DNA of 64,000 bases from Chthoniobacterales bacterium (GTDB lineage: Bacteria > Verrucomicrobiota > Verrucomicrobiia > Chthoniobacterales > UBA10450), in assembly GCA_013815325.1 (NCBI GenBank), contig JACDGM010000004.1:1-64000 (forward strand). Reading direction: 5' to 3'. Shown here piece by piece: positions 34,660-45,432 of this stretch (the first letter of the stretch is position 1; each line of letters starts with the position of its first letter). Position numbers and translations under genes: made by a program. The notes beneath the pieces were generated by a model. That model was not told where the DNA came from, searched no databases, and saw only the letters and a list, made by a program, of their open reading frames with translations.

Positions 34660-34687
34660 CCGGACCGGCAATTTCTTGCCGGCCCGG
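34660..34687 (-). terminator. Rho-independent-like terminator downstream of the minus-strand protease
   Basis: ccggaccggcaa-tttc-ttgccggcccgg near-perfect stem; T-rich on the minus strand beyond it. Confidence 0.55.
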
Positions 34688-34726
34688 TCGTCAAACTGTG
34701 TTAGCTCTTGTTAGACTGTGCAACGC

Positions 34727-37492
34727 CTACGGGTTTTGCAAGAGCTTGATAGCCGCCTCAGCATTCACGAAACCGAAACCATCCAAAAATGAATAGCCGT
34801 TGCCGAGCGTGTTCGTGAAGGTGCCCCGTAACACGGTGCCATTCGCCAGGGAAGCGCTGAAGGTCGCGCCCCCCGGGGCGACGGTCCCCTGCGGGATACG
34901 AACTTCCGCACCCAGTAAGTCCGCACTGTTACCGCCGACAGCACCGTTGGGCCCGAAGGCATCAGCCTCATCGCGATCCACCCCGAAGTGAATCTCATCT
35001 CCACTGCTGATTGCCCCGGAGTCTATCGACAGGGTCAGTTGTTGAAATTGCCCTTCGACAGCTGGAAGCGGCGCGGGCTCGGAAAACGTGGCGTTGATCG
35101 CGCCCGCATCCACACCTTTGAGGCGGCCCAAGGTAAAGGGGAAGCCTCCCAGTGTAATGTCACGCGTGTCGAATACTAATCCCTGCGGGATTTCCGTGGT
35201 ATCGGCGTTTGAAACGTCGAGAGTTAGAGACGTTAGGCTGCTTCCGCCGGTATATCTCACCTGGAAGAAATTCGGATCCTGCGAGCTCGTATTAGTTCCA
35301 TCCCCGATGGCAACTATGGAAACCCGCTCCCCGCCATTATTGGCGACAGCCACTGCGCGGCTTCCATCCAAATCATGGCGAAAGGCAGATTTCTGCATTG
35401 TTCGGCGCAGATCTTCCGGAAGAAGGGAATGCGGGCCTCCAGCGGCCTGCAACATCAAAGTTGCGATGCCGCCAGCGTGCGGAGCGGCCGCGCTCGTGCC
35501 GAAGAAGTTAGGTAACTTGTCTTTGTCTTGCGTGGCATCGGCGACGAAGAAGGTCGTATTGGCTCCGTCCATCGCGGCCATATCGGGCTTACGACGCACT
35601 TCGGGTTTCGGCAGAGGATTGTTATCCTTGTCGAAGTAAATCGTAGCCGGTCCTGGAGAGGTGAATGACTCTGGCACGTAGGGTTTGTAGAAAGCGTAGG
35701 CGGCCACACCGCTAGCACCATTCGCACTGTTATGTCCGAAAGTTACGGGCGTCGTATACGAGACGTATTCTTTTGGCAAGCCGCCATTGAACCAGACATA
35801 CTTTAAGTGATTGGCCGCCCCAGGGCCCGGTGTATTCGCGCGAGCAATGACCAGTTGGAGGTCGAAGGTGCCTGTGATGGTTGCTAATTCAAGCGGCCGG
35901 TTGGTCGCGAGATTATTTTCCGCGACGGAAAAGAGGAAGTGCCCAGCCGGGTCGAAGAAGAGCAGGTTATAATCGGTCTGAACTAGTTGCGAGCCGCTGG
36001 CTTCGTGGACTTCATAGACGAAATCGCCGGTCGCTCCCTCGAACCCGCCAATGCGAATCGTGTAGGTGCCAGTCACTGGCAGGAATGTCACAAGGGTTTC
36101 CGGATCGGTCGTCGCATCCTGAAAAGCGATCTGGTTTCCGTTCGGGTCAATCAGCGTAATAGTGACATCCGGCAATGGATTGGGACTTCCAGGAGCCGCA
36201 TCGGCGATGATCGCGATACGTTGTCCGGCCGTACCCTGGAAAGGAAAGTCTTCGGTCGGCATTGCCTCAGTCAAAGTTCCCGATCCGGACTGGAGCAGAG
36301 CACCGATGGTCGGTGGCGTGGTATCAAAGGGCTCGTTCCACTGGAAAACAATTGTGCCCGCAGTCACAACGGAAGTGTCTTGCGCGATATCCTGCTTTTC
36401 GGAATTGGTTGAGAAATTCTGGAAACCGCCTGCATAAAGGCTCGGATCCACTCCCGTTAGGTCGATATTAGTTCCATCGGTGGCTCCAGGCCCGGGCGGC
36501 ACGAGACGAAAGTCAGAGTCATAACCCTGGGACGCGGGCCTGTTACCGGCGGACGAAAAGTAAGAGACGCCGGCGGCTGCGACCTCATCGGCCGCTTGAG
36601 CTACGATCCCATCTTGGAACATTGGCTCGTCGAGATAAATAATGTCGTCGATAATCACATCCGCTTGAAAGTGTGGCCTCGACTTGGAGCCGGTCGGCAG
36701 CCCGGCCAGTGACAGGATGTTATCGGCGAAATCGACTTCTCCAAGATCGGCCGTGGCGAAGCCCAGCTTTGATTTTGGCGCGATATCATGGACGATCTGG
36801 AGCATCGCGCGGCCTTCGTCGGTTCCAGTTCCGGCAGTCAGGTCCTCCAGTACGAGGACAGGCGCAGTGTTACCAAAAGGATTTCCCGGGCCAGGCAGGT
36901 CGCCCGTGGAAATGTCATCCTGCGCGGTAATGGGGCCGCCCGAGCTGTTATAACTATCCGAGAGAACGCCGGTTGTAATGCCTTTCCCGTTAATCGATGG
37001 GTCCAGCTGATCGATCCGATGCTGTTCTATCCCTTGCGTCGTTGCGAGGCCGATATCGGCGACCGGTTTCGGGACCAGGTGCACCGCCGAGACACCTTTC
37101 ATCTTGGCGATCCCGGGAGCCTGTGCAAGCGACACGAAGGCTTCGATTACTCCCTTCCGATAGTTGGCCTTGCTGATCGTGATCCTGTTATTGCCCAAGG
37201 CTGTGATGCGGCTCCGCATCGTGGTCAGCGGCACCGTTCCGCTCAGCATGATATCTACCAGGACACGATCCTGCGCGTCGGTGATTTTCAATTTTTCATA
37301 GTCGAGGAATGAGGACACCGTTGCAGCAGAGGTCTGTTTTTGGACAAGACTCCGCAAACCGTTGCCGAGGTTCTGCGGGATGGGCGTGGCGGAAAGGGGG
37401 CTGGAAAGCACCCCTGCGAATAAGGCACCGGTTAGTGCGATGATCCGGGTTTTCCGGTTTTGTACGAGCTTGGGCTCAACTTGTTTGATCAT
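34727..37492 (-). CDS. Secreted S8/S53-like serine protease with PPC-like region (921 aa)
   Basis: Signal peptide; 'GITTGVLSDSYN'; 'GTDEGRAMLQIVHDIAPKS'; 'FFGTSAAAPHAGGIATLML' (Ser motif). Confidence 0.85.
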   Translation of the reverse strand: MIKQVEPKLVQNRKTRIIALTGALFAGVLSSPLSATPIPQNLGNGLRSLVQKQTSAATVSSFLDYEKLKITDAQDRVLVDIMLSGTVPLTTMRSRITALGNNRITISKANYRKGVIEAFVSLAQAPGIAKMKGVSAVHLVPKPVADIGLATTQGIEQHRIDQLDPSINGKGITTGVLSDSYNSSGGPITAQDDISTGDLPGPGNPFGNTAPVLVLEDLTAGTGTDEGRAMLQIVHDIAPKSKLGFATADLGEVDFADNILSLAGLPTGSKSRPHFQADVIIDDIIYLDEPMFQDGIVAQAADEVAAAGVSYFSSAGNRPASQGYDSDFRLVPPGPGATDGTNIDLTGVDPSLYAGGFQNFSTNSEKQDIAQDTSVVTAGTIVFQWNEPFDTTPPTIGALLQSGSGTLTEAMPTEDFPFQGTAGQRIAIIADAAPGSPNPLPDVTITLIDPNGNQIAFQDATTDPETLVTFLPVTGTYTIRIGGFEGATGDFVYEVHEASGSQLVQTDYNLLFFDPAGHFLFSVAENNLATNRPLELATITGTFDLQLVIARANTPGPGAANHLKYVWFNGGLPKEYVSYTTPVTFGHNSANGASGVAAYAFYKPYVPESFTSPGPATIYFDKDNNPLPKPEVRRKPDMAAMDGANTTFFVADATQDKDKLPNFFGTSAAAPHAGGIATLMLQAAGGPHSLLPEDLRRTMQKSAFRHDLDGSRAVAVANNGGERVSIVAIGDGTNTSSQDPNFFQVRYTGGSSLTSLTLDVSNADTTEIPQGLVFDTRDITLGGFPFTLGRLKGVDAGAINATFSEPAPLPAVEGQFQQLTLSIDSGAISSGDEIHFGVDRDEADAFGPNGAVGGNSADLLGAEVRIPQGTVAPGGATFSASLANGTVLRGTFTNTLGNGYSFLDGFGFVNAEAAIKLLQNP

Positions 37493-38195
37493 AGGATTGG
37501 GTTTCGCGCGTTTAAGTGACAGTTACCTGAACAGTGGTTCTTCTGTTGAACGTTAGTGACGGCCGGTTTTGCTACCGATTGGAGTGGTGCGATTCCCTTG
37601 CCGCACTAGCGAGAGTTGAGGATGGATGCGCAAGTGTCAAGAATATTTTCGCTGCGACCGAAAATTCCCGCTTGGACGCGAATTTGTTCCCGTCTGTTGC
37701 CGGGTGCTTTCTCAACCACTTGGCGAACCGATGACCTTGACCTGCAACCCGGAGGATTGATGTCGGGGCAGCGGCATAGATATTCGGCACTCCTGGGTCG
37801 CAGGCACCCACGTAAGTTACCAAGGACGCTGAGCGAGCCCGCCCGCTCCTGCCCGACGCGGTGCCTCATTGGACAAATCCATGGCTGACCCTAGCACACA
37901 CACTAATCGCCGACTCGCGCGCGAGCTGTCGCGACTGGTGAGAAAGGAGGCCGTGCGGCAGACGCGAATCGATTCCCGCTTGACGGTTGGAATACTTGCC
38001 TTGACGAATCCTAGAAAGCGGGTCTTCTAGTAGCCAGCAAAATCCCTCGGATATCAAACCCACCTCAAGGTTCAGTGGCGAGAAGATTTAGCTTGCCAAG
38101 ACATTGCAATTTCGTAATACTCGGCACTCACCGCGGTTTACTCCAAAACTCTCGGCGTCGGATCACACTCAACTAGAAACCAAATAGCCCACCCT

Positions 38196-41174
38196 ATGAC
38201 AACTACGTTAGCTCGATTTACATCCAGCAGGCAGTGGAGGCGCTTTGCCATCACCTCTGTTTCGCTTTGCCTCGGCCTGGCCGCCACTTCACTGCAGGCG
38301 AGGCCCGTCCCGCAAAACCTCGCCGGGGGTCTTGACGCACTTGTGGAGAGCAACCTCGCTCTCAAGGCGCAGGCCAACAGCAAAGGCGCACCGACCGCTG
38401 CGCTCTACAACGGCTACGCCACGCAGCGGGCCGCGGATTATGCGGAACGCGCGATTCAAGACGCTGGCACCGGCCGGTTCCTGGTCGACATCTATCCGAG
38501 CAACAACCGTGTGAACGCGGAGAAGCTCGTCTCGATGCTGCAGCAGCGTTTCTCGTCCTTCAAACTCACGGCGCTGAATAAAAAATATCATGGCGTCGGT
38601 GTGGTCGAAGGGTTCATTTCCCTCGATGACGTGCCGGCTCTCGGCAACATGCGCGAAGTGCGCTCCGTCAGCCTGGGGCTCCGGCCCGAGCTGAACCGCC
38701 CGGCGCGCACAGGTGGCGGCATTCAACCGGGCACCACCTTGCCGTTGCTCGGGACGGCCTTCGATCAGGGTGTCTATCAACATCGCGTCGATCAGATCAA
38801 CAAGTTCTATAATCCATCCGCGGACGCGGATTATGAAGGCTCGGGGATTAGCATCGGCTTCCTCTCCGACAGTTACGGCAACTCCGCGACCGACGTGGCG
38901 AATTTCGACTTGCCCGGCGCAGGCGGCAACCCTCTCAACCCTCAGCCGGTAGTTGTCTTGCAGGATATCACCGCCACCGATGAAGGTCGGGGAATGGTCC
39001 AGATCGGCTACAAAATGGCGCCCAAGGCGCGTCTTGGCTTCGCCACCGGCGCGACCGGTGAAGTTGCCTACGCCAATAACATTCGCGCCCTCGCGGCGCT
39101 TCCGGGTTTTGAATATCCGCCGAGAACTCAGCAAGGTTTCAAGGCCGACGTGATCTGCGACGACATCGGCTACGGCGACGAGCCATTCTTCCAGGACGGC
39201 ATCATCGCCGAGGGAGTGGACGATGCTGCCGCCGTCGGCGTCGCCTATTTCTCCTCCGCGGGTAACGACATCGGGACCTATGACTACGACTCCGACTATC
39301 GGAACGTGCCGAATGGCCCCGGTGCGCTGACTGGCACGAACATCAAGCTCGCCGGTGTCCCGTCTAATCTCTACCAGGGTGGCTTCCACGATTTCAATCC
39401 GGCCCATGACCATCAGGATATTGCCCAGACGGTTAACGTGCCTGCCGTCCCGCCGGCGACCAACTTCCAGTGGGATGACCCCTATAACCAGGTGCTCGAT
39501 TTTGACCCAAACCCGATCTATACCAATCACGCTGTCTATAACAATACCCCGCTCACCTTCACGACCCCCTCTCTGACGGCGGGCCAGAACTACGTTATTA
39601 CTGTGACGGCTGATTCGGGCAGCACCTTTGACGCGATTGTCACGATCAAAGATCCCAACGGTAACATCATCGTGAACATGCAGGACACTGGCACGGACGA
39701 GACAATCAATCTCTATCCCCCTATTACCGGCCCTTACATGATCATCGTCACGAACTTTGGCGGAACGACCGGAGCCTTCACAGTGAACATCTATAACGGC
39801 AGCAACCCGCAGCTCACGACCGATTTCAACCTTCTCGTCTTTGACTTGGAAGGCAACTATCTCTCGAATAGCTCGCTCACGACGAATAACTACGCGACTA
39901 ACATCCCGTTCGAATTCGGTGTGACCGCGCCAAAGACTGGTGAGACTCAGGTGCAGTATGTCATCGCTCGCTCGAGCGTACCCAGCGCGCCGCAACCGGC
40001 GACGCACATCCGTTGGATCATCCGCGGTAACGGTCTCTCCGGTATCGGACCAGCGGAGTACTTCAAGGTCAACTCACCGAACACGAAAGGCCACGCCATG
40101 GCTAATGGTTGCAACGGCACCGCGGCGTATAGCGTCTTTCGACCGAACATCCCGGAATATTACACCTCGCCCGGCCCGGCTACCGTTTACTTCGACATGA
40201 TGGGCAATCGCCTGCCGACTCCGGAAGTGCGTCGGCAGCCTGGTGTTGCCGCGGCTGATAATGCCAACACCTCCTTCTTCGGCTTTGATAGCGCGAGTGA
40301 CTTGGATATCGACCCGAACTTCTCCGGCACCAGTGCCGCCTCGCCGCACGCCGCTGCCGTTGCCGCCTTGGTTCTTCAGGCCCATGGCGGTACCGGTAGC
40401 GTTACCCCGACGCAGATGATGGATCTGCTCCATAACAGTGCCTTCCAGCACGACCTCGACCCGAACTTTGCTTCGGGCAGAGCGCGCACTTCGGAGGGCG
40501 GAAGGGTAATTTTCACAGCGAACACGGACCTCGGGCTCAACCCGAGTTCCGGCGTCAACAACGTCAACCACCTTACGGTCTCGTATAAAGGACCAGGAGC
40601 ACTCACCAGTCTCGTCTTCAATCCTGAGGGCACCGCGCAAACCGGCGGCAACACCACCGGGGGTAACAATGGCCTCGATCTGACCAACACTTACTTCAGC
40701 AATATTTACCCCGGCATCGTCTTCGAACCGAGTACGAAGCCTTTCACGGTGGGAACCTCTGATGTAAGCGCTACTGATATCAGCGCAGCCTTCAGCAACC
40801 AGGCTCCGTTGCCTTCGATCGCGGGTCAGTTTTGGACGATGTCGTTGTCATTCGCGAATAACACCTTCACGAGCGAGAAGACGGTGCGCTTCACCGTCGG
40901 TCACGGCCCGCAGCACAACTCCACCCTGACGAATGGAACCGGTCCAGATGGCGGCGCCACCTCCACGGCGTTCACACAGGCCGATCTCTTCGGCAAAGAA
41001 CTGCTCCTGCCAGATGGCACGATTGCGCGCCATGGCATGACCTTTAGCGGCACGACCTCGGGCGGTGGCACCTTTAGCGGGACCATCGAAAACCGTGCCG
41101 GGGCGGGTTACTCTAATCTGGATGGTTACGGATTCCTTAATGCCGAAGCCGCAGTCAAAGCCCCGCTTCACTAA
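38196..41174 (+). CDS. Secreted S8/S53-like serine protease with PPC-like region (992 aa), paralogue of the 34727-37492 gene
   Basis: Signal peptide; 'GISIGFLSDSYGN'; 'TDEGRGMVQIGYKMAPKARLGFAT'; 'FSGTSAASPHAAAVAALVL'. Confidence 0.85.
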   Translation: MTTTLARFTSSRQWRRFAITSVSLCLGLAATSLQARPVPQNLAGGLDALVESNLALKAQANSKGAPTAALYNGYATQRAADYAERAIQDAGTGRFLVDIYPSNNRVNAEKLVSMLQQRFSSFKLTALNKKYHGVGVVEGFISLDDVPALGNMREVRSVSLGLRPELNRPARTGGGIQPGTTLPLLGTAFDQGVYQHRVDQINKFYNPSADADYEGSGISIGFLSDSYGNSATDVANFDLPGAGGNPLNPQPVVVLQDITATDEGRGMVQIGYKMAPKARLGFATGATGEVAYANNIRALAALPGFEYPPRTQQGFKADVICDDIGYGDEPFFQDGIIAEGVDDAAAVGVAYFSSAGNDIGTYDYDSDYRNVPNGPGALTGTNIKLAGVPSNLYQGGFHDFNPAHDHQDIAQTVNVPAVPPATNFQWDDPYNQVLDFDPNPIYTNHAVYNNTPLTFTTPSLTAGQNYVITVTADSGSTFDAIVTIKDPNGNIIVNMQDTGTDETINLYPPITGPYMIIVTNFGGTTGAFTVNIYNGSNPQLTTDFNLLVFDLEGNYLSNSSLTTNNYATNIPFEFGVTAPKTGETQVQYVIARSSVPSAPQPATHIRWIIRGNGLSGIGPAEYFKVNSPNTKGHAMANGCNGTAAYSVFRPNIPEYYTSPGPATVYFDMMGNRLPTPEVRRQPGVAAADNANTSFFGFDSASDLDIDPNFSGTSAASPHAAAVAALVLQAHGGTGSVTPTQMMDLLHNSAFQHDLDPNFASGRARTSEGGRVIFTANTDLGLNPSSGVNNVNHLTVSYKGPGALTSLVFNPEGTAQTGGNTTGGNNGLDLTNTYFSNIYPGIVFEPSTKPFTVGTSDVSATDISAAFSNQAPLPSIAGQFWTMSLSFANNTFTSEKTVRFTVGHGPQHNSTLTNGTGPDGGATSTAFTQADLFGKELLLPDGTIARHGMTFSGTTSGGGTFSGTIENRAGAGYSNLDGYGFLNAEAAVKAPLH

Positions 41175-41199
41175 CGATTCGCGTAGGAACAACTAGCGA

Positions 41200-41232
41200 A
41201 ACGGCAGGCCAGCAATGGCCTGCCGTTTCTGC
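41200..41232 (+). terminator. Rho-independent-like terminator
   Basis: Perfect 12-bp stem aacggcaggcca-gcaa-tggcctgccgtt followed by tctgcttt. Confidence 0.7.
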
Positions 41233-41370
41233 TTTCCAAGACTCACCTCTCACAGCCCTTCGGTTGACGCGCCGGGTGCTCGCATCCATATTCGCGCTCC
41301 TCAATCGTCGGGCGACCGCTTCGTTTGTCCCGGTCAGGCGACCCCCACCTGTATTTCGAGGAATCATCTC

Positions 41371-43185
41371 ATGGACAAAATACGCAACATCGCAATCATC
41401 GCCCATGTCGATCACGGCAAGACGACGCTCGTCGATCAATTGCTCCGTCAATCCGGCACCTTCCGCTCCAATCAAAAAGTCGAGGAGCGCATGATGGACT
41501 CGATGGATCTCGAGCGCGAGAAAGGCATTACCATTCGCGCCAAGAACGCCGCATTTAATTGGAACGGCTACCGCATCAACATCGTCGACACCCCGGGCCA
41601 CGCCGACTTCGGCGGCGAAGTCGAGCGCATCATGAAAATGGTCGACGGAGTCCTTCTCGTCGTTGACGCCCACGACGGGCCGCAGGCGCAGACGCGCTTC
41701 GTCCTCAAAAAAGCGCTCGAGAACAAAGTGAAACCGATCGTCGTCATCAACAAAGTCGACCGCGAAAATGCGCGCCCGCACAAGGTTCTCGACATGGTCT
41801 TCGATCTCTTCGTTGAGCTGAAGGCGAACGACGAGCAACTCGATTTTCCGATCATTTACGCCAGCGCCAAGAACGGCTTCGCCATGCGCGAAGTGCATGA
41901 GAATAGCGAAGACATGACGCCGCTTTTCGAAGCGATCGTGCAATACATCCCGCCGCCCACGATCGCAGCCGAGCCGTATTTTCAAATGCTCGTCTCCAAT
42001 CTGCACTACAGCGATTATCTGGGACGCATTGCTCTCGGGCGCATCGTCAGCGGTCGCGTCGCGGTCGGCGACTCCATCGTCTCCATCCATCGCGACGGGC
42101 GCCGCGAACGCGGCAACGTCACTGCCCTTTATACCTACGCCGGCCTGCAACAGGTCGAGACGCAACACGCCAGCGCCGGCGACATCGTCGGCCTCACCGG
42201 CTTCGAAGAAGTTTACATCGGCGAAACCCTCACCGATCGCGAAGAGCGCGTCCCGCTTCAGTTCGTCGACATCGACCCGCCGACCATCCGCATGCGGATT
42301 TTGGTGAACGATTCGCCCTTCGCCGGTCGTGACGGCAAGTTCGTCACCGCGCGTCACGTGCGCGAGCGCCTCATCCGCGAGACCCGCGGCAATGTCTCGC
42401 TCCAGGTCAATGACACCGAAGCCGCCGGCGCTTTCGAAATCAACGCGCGCGGCGAAATGCAGATCGCGATCCTCGTCGAGCAAATGCGCCGCGAAGGCTA
42501 CGAAGTGATGGTCTCGCGCCCGGAAGTTATCTTTCAACGCGACGAAAGCGGCGCCCTCCTCGAGCCTCTCGAGACTCTTTACGTGGAGGTGCCTAACGAA
42601 AACTTGGGCGATGTCCTGCAGTCGCTCGCCGGCCGCAAAGGCGAGATCGTCGGAATGGATCATCACGCCACACGCGTCTCCGTCGAAGCCATCGTCCCCA
42701 CCCGCGGCCTCATCGGCTTCGAGACCGATCTCGTCAACCTGACTCGCGGCGAAGGCATCATGAGCCACCTCTTTCGCGAGTACTCGCCCTACAAAGGCGA
42801 AATGGAAGGGCGCAACCGCGGCGTTCTCGTCTCGATGGAGCCGGGCATCAGCACCGCCTACGCCCTCAACAACATTCAAGCGCGCGGAACATTATTCGTC
42901 GGTCCCCAAGAGGAAATTTATGCGGGCATGATTGTGGGCGAAAATGCCCGCCCGGATGACCTCCCGGTCAATCCCTGCAAGGCGAAGCACCTCACCAACA
43001 TGCGCAGCCAAGGCGACGGCAAGGGCATCCAGCTCGACGCGCCGCTCAAGATGAGTCTGGAGCGCGCGATCGAGTACATCAGCGCCGACGAGTACGTCGA
43101 AATCACTCCGAAATCGCTCCGACTGCGCAAGCGGATTCTCGACGCCAATTCGCGCAAGCGCGCGGCCAACGCCGCCGCTGCCTAA
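41371..43185 (+). CDS. typA: Translational GTPase TypA/BipA; start at [25 protein letters not shown]
   Basis: GTPase motifs [16 protein letters not shown]; full-length EF-G-like domains. The listed start at 41215 falls inside the preceding terminator. Confidence 0.95.
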   Translation: MDKIRNIAIIAHVDHGKTTLVDQLLRQSGTFRSNQKVEERMMDSMDLEREKGITIRAKNAAFNWNGYRINIVDTPGHADFGGEVERIMKMVDGVLLVVDAHDGPQAQTRFVLKKALENKVKPIVVINKVDRENARPHKVLDMVFDLFVELKANDEQLDFPIIYASAKNGFAMREVHENSEDMTPLFEAIVQYIPPPTIAAEPYFQMLVSNLHYSDYLGRIALGRIVSGRVAVGDSIVSIHRDGRRERGNVTALYTYAGLQQVETQHASAGDIVGLTGFEEVYIGETLTDREERVPLQFVDIDPPTIRMRILVNDSPFAGRDGKFVTARHVRERLIRETRGNVSLQVNDTEAAGAFEINARGEMQIAILVEQMRREGYEVMVSRPEVIFQRDESGALLEPLETLYVEVPNENLGDVLQSLAGRKGEIVGMDHHATRVSVEAIVPTRGLIGFETDLVNLTRGEGIMSHLFREYSPYKGEMEGRNRGVLVSMEPGISTAYALNNIQARGTLFVGPQEEIYAGMIVGENARPDDLPVNPCKAKHLTNMRSQGDGKGIQLDAPLKMSLERAIEYISADEYVEITPKSLRLRKRILDANSRKRAANAAAA

Positions 43186-43241
43186 CGAAAGTGGGCAAGC
43201 CAGGCTGTGTCGTCAGCCCGGATTACGCGACGACACCGGGG

Positions 43242-44810
43242 TTATTGCAAAACGGTGAGCGTCAAATCATTCCCATCGCCGCCTTCGTAGTTCACTTGGA
43301 ACTTGTTCCGCCCGGCAGCGAAAGTAGAATCGTCGGCTAAGTTAGCGAAGGTACCGGAGATTGGCGTAGCGGAGGTGTTACTGATTACGGTGAAGACCTT
43401 GCCGGCGGTCAGTTTTTTGTTCGCGACCGCGGTGAAGTTAAACTGCGCGCCGCTGTCGATGGTTACGCCATTGGCAATGACGTAGTAGGCCCTCGCTTTT
43501 CTGGTGTTCAGCCTGTAAGTGTAGGTGCCGTCCGCTTCGAAGGTAAGTGTGCTCTGGATGGTGAGGCCAGTTAGCGTGCTCGCGCCGATCCTTGGCGCAA
43601 GAAAAGCTCCCGTGCCGCTGCCGCTGCCGATCGTCACCGCCCCCGCGACGATGCCGCGGCCGCCCAGGGTGCCGGCATTGACCCTCACCGCTCCGCTGCC
43701 AGTGGCAGAACCAGTCGTGTTGCTGACCACCAACGCCCCGTCACTGATCGTAGTGCCCTCCGTGTAGGTGTTCGCACTGCTCAACGTAAACCTGCCGGTA
43801 CCAATCTTGATCAGCGCCGCCCCGGAACCGCCACTAATGGTCCCGTCCTGAATTAACCCGGAGAATTCGGTGTTCAATGAGTTGCTTCCTATAGTGAGAT
43901 TGTTACTTCCCAAAAAAACGAAACTATCTCCTTCTAACGAGCCAATCGTCAAACCTGGAGAAAGGTGGTCCGTGATGTCTAGCTGTCCAAAGCCGAAAAG
44001 CTCTACCTGTGCCGAGCCGCCGCTCGATTTGGAAGAAAATTGAATGGAACCGCCGTGGGTGATTAAGGTCGAGTTATCAGCCAATGACCCGTCGTTAAAA
44101 TCGGTGTGCCCGCCCCCGTAGTTGATGAACGTGCCATTGGCTGCGCTCGATCGTCCAGCGAAGGCCGTGCTGCCGCCTATGATCCCGCTGCCAGTTGCAC
44201 TGTTATTAATGAAAGTGCCGTCGCCCGCCGTCGAGCTGTCAAAGAAAAACGTCACACCGTGCGCAGTGCTGGTGCTTGTTGCGCCGTTGTTGCTGAAGCT
44301 CCCTTCATCCGCATTCGAGCTGTCAAAGAAATCGATGAACCCGCTGTTGGAAAAGGTCGTCCCGCTCCCGGCCGTGGCACGGTTGAGGAACTCTATTAAT
44401 CCGTCCCCCACTCCTACAACAAAGTTCTGCGCGATCCCGGAGTTATTCGCGATGCCGGCGCCGCTAAGTGTAAGGTTCCCGCTCGGAGCAGTAGCGATGG
44501 TAAAGGCACTAGCGTCGGGATTGAAGACGATGCCATCGACCGTTGTGATGCCTGAGATAGAAACATTGGTTGTATCCGAGCTCTCGAACGTCGCGACGTC
44601 GGCCGGATCATTGGGCACAGTTGCTGGCGTCCAATTGGCGGCGGTATTCCAGTCGCTATTTGTCGGATGGAAGTTCCAGGTTGCGCTACCTGCTTTGACG
44701 CCTTGGGCAGTCAGCCCCAGACTCAACAATTCGAGAAATGCCGCGACGAAAGCGGAGCGTTTGAAGCGCCCAATCCTGCGGGCGGTGGGTTTTGTTGTCG
44801 TATCGTTCAT
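43242..44810 (-). CDS. Autotransporter-associated beta strand repeat protein (secreted); start moved to MNDTTTKP
   Basis: 'LIKIGTGRFTLSSANTYTEGTTISDGALVVSNTTGSATGSGAVRVNAGTLGGRGIVAGAVTIGSGS' repeat signature. Confidence 0.8.
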   Translation of the reverse strand: MNDTTTKPTARRIGRFKRSAFVAAFLELLSLGLTAQGVKAGSATWNFHPTNSDWNTAANWTPATVPNDPADVATFESSDTTNVSISGITTVDGIVFNPDASAFTIATAPSGNLTLSGAGIANNSGIAQNFVVGVGDGLIEFLNRATAGSGTTFSNSGFIDFFDSSNADEGSFSNNGATSTSTAHGVTFFFDSSTAGDGTFINNSATGSGIIGGSTAFAGRSSAANGTFINYGGGHTDFNDGSLADNSTLITHGGSIQFSSKSSGGSAQVELFGFGQLDITDHLSPGLTIGSLEGDSFVFLGSNNLTIGSNSLNTEFSGLIQDGTISGGSGAALIKIGTGRFTLSSANTYTEGTTISDGALVVSNTTGSATGSGAVRVNAGTLGGRGIVAGAVTIGSGSGTGAFLAPRIGASTLTGLTIQSTLTFEADGTYTYRLNTRKARAYYVIANGVTIDSGAQFNFTAVANKKLTAGKVFTVISNTSATPISGTFANLADDSTFAAGRNKFQVNYEGGDGNDLTLTVLQ

Positions 44811-45151
44811 GGCGATGCGGTTCCTAACTAATCGTTGCCTAGACATAACCTCACCATCACTTGAGATATGTGACCGACGGTCGTCGACTGGAAGGAACGA
44901 AGTTGAGAAACGCGGTGGGAACTCATGGCGAGGCGATGACACAAAATCTATTTGGCCTTGTCAAACAAATTTTGAGCTTTTTGTTTCGTCTGAAAAGCAC
45001 CGAATACGGCTGCGCTGATCGCTCGCGACGAGCTGCGATATCGTTAGGCAGGAGAGGCCGGCGCATTCAGCATCGCTTCGCAGGCGCGAAGCGTCTCTTC
45101 TTGACCCCATTCCGCTCTCCGTTAACCTGCCTTGCAGGAAAGGAGCGTGCG

Positions 45152-45388
45152 ATGAAAACCGAAATCCGGATCGAATACTGCGCGGTTTGAAACTACGCGC
45201 CGAAGGCCGTCAGTTTGACGGCTAAGATTCTCGAGCTCGGGGATCGCATCGCGTCGCTCACCCTGGTCCCATCCAGCGGCGGCGCCTTCGAAGTCAGCGC
45301 CAATGACAAAACGCTCCATTCCAAACTCGCCAGCGGCGAATGGCCGGACTTCGACGGGCTCGTTAGGCAGCTCAAAAAGCTCAAATAA
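45152..45388 (+). CDS. SelW/Rdx-like selenoprotein with CxxU redox motif; in-frame TGA at 45188-45190 read as Sec
   Basis: MKTEIRIEYCAVUNYAPKAVSLTAKILELGDRIASLTLVPSSGGAFEVSANDKTLHSKLASGEWPDFDGLVRQLKKLK; aggaaaggagc RBS; SECIS-like hairpin after TGA; adjacent to tRNA-Sec. Confidence 0.85.
45206..45222 (+). promoter_or_regulatory. Putative bacterial SECIS hairpin (SelW-like)
   Basis: gccgtca-gtt-tgacggc, apical loop starts 22 nt after the TGA codon. Confidence 0.7.
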
Positions 45389-45432
45389 TCGAGCACGTCG
45401 CGCGGTTGCAGGTTGGACCGTTTCTTTTTTCC

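Noticed and set aside
38289-40007. 572-aa minus-strand ORF opposite the S8-like protease (similarly 41155-42879 -, 46267-47676 -, 47229-48617 -, 53444-54448 +, 8377-9486 -)
   Set aside because: Antisense shadow ORFs of well-supported genes, expected in GC-rich DNA; low-complexity Arg/Asp/His-rich translations with no recognisable domains.
41215-41370. N-terminal extension of typA in the ORF track
   Set aside because: Overlaps a strong terminator hairpin and lacks similarity-like sequence; the canonical start is 41371.
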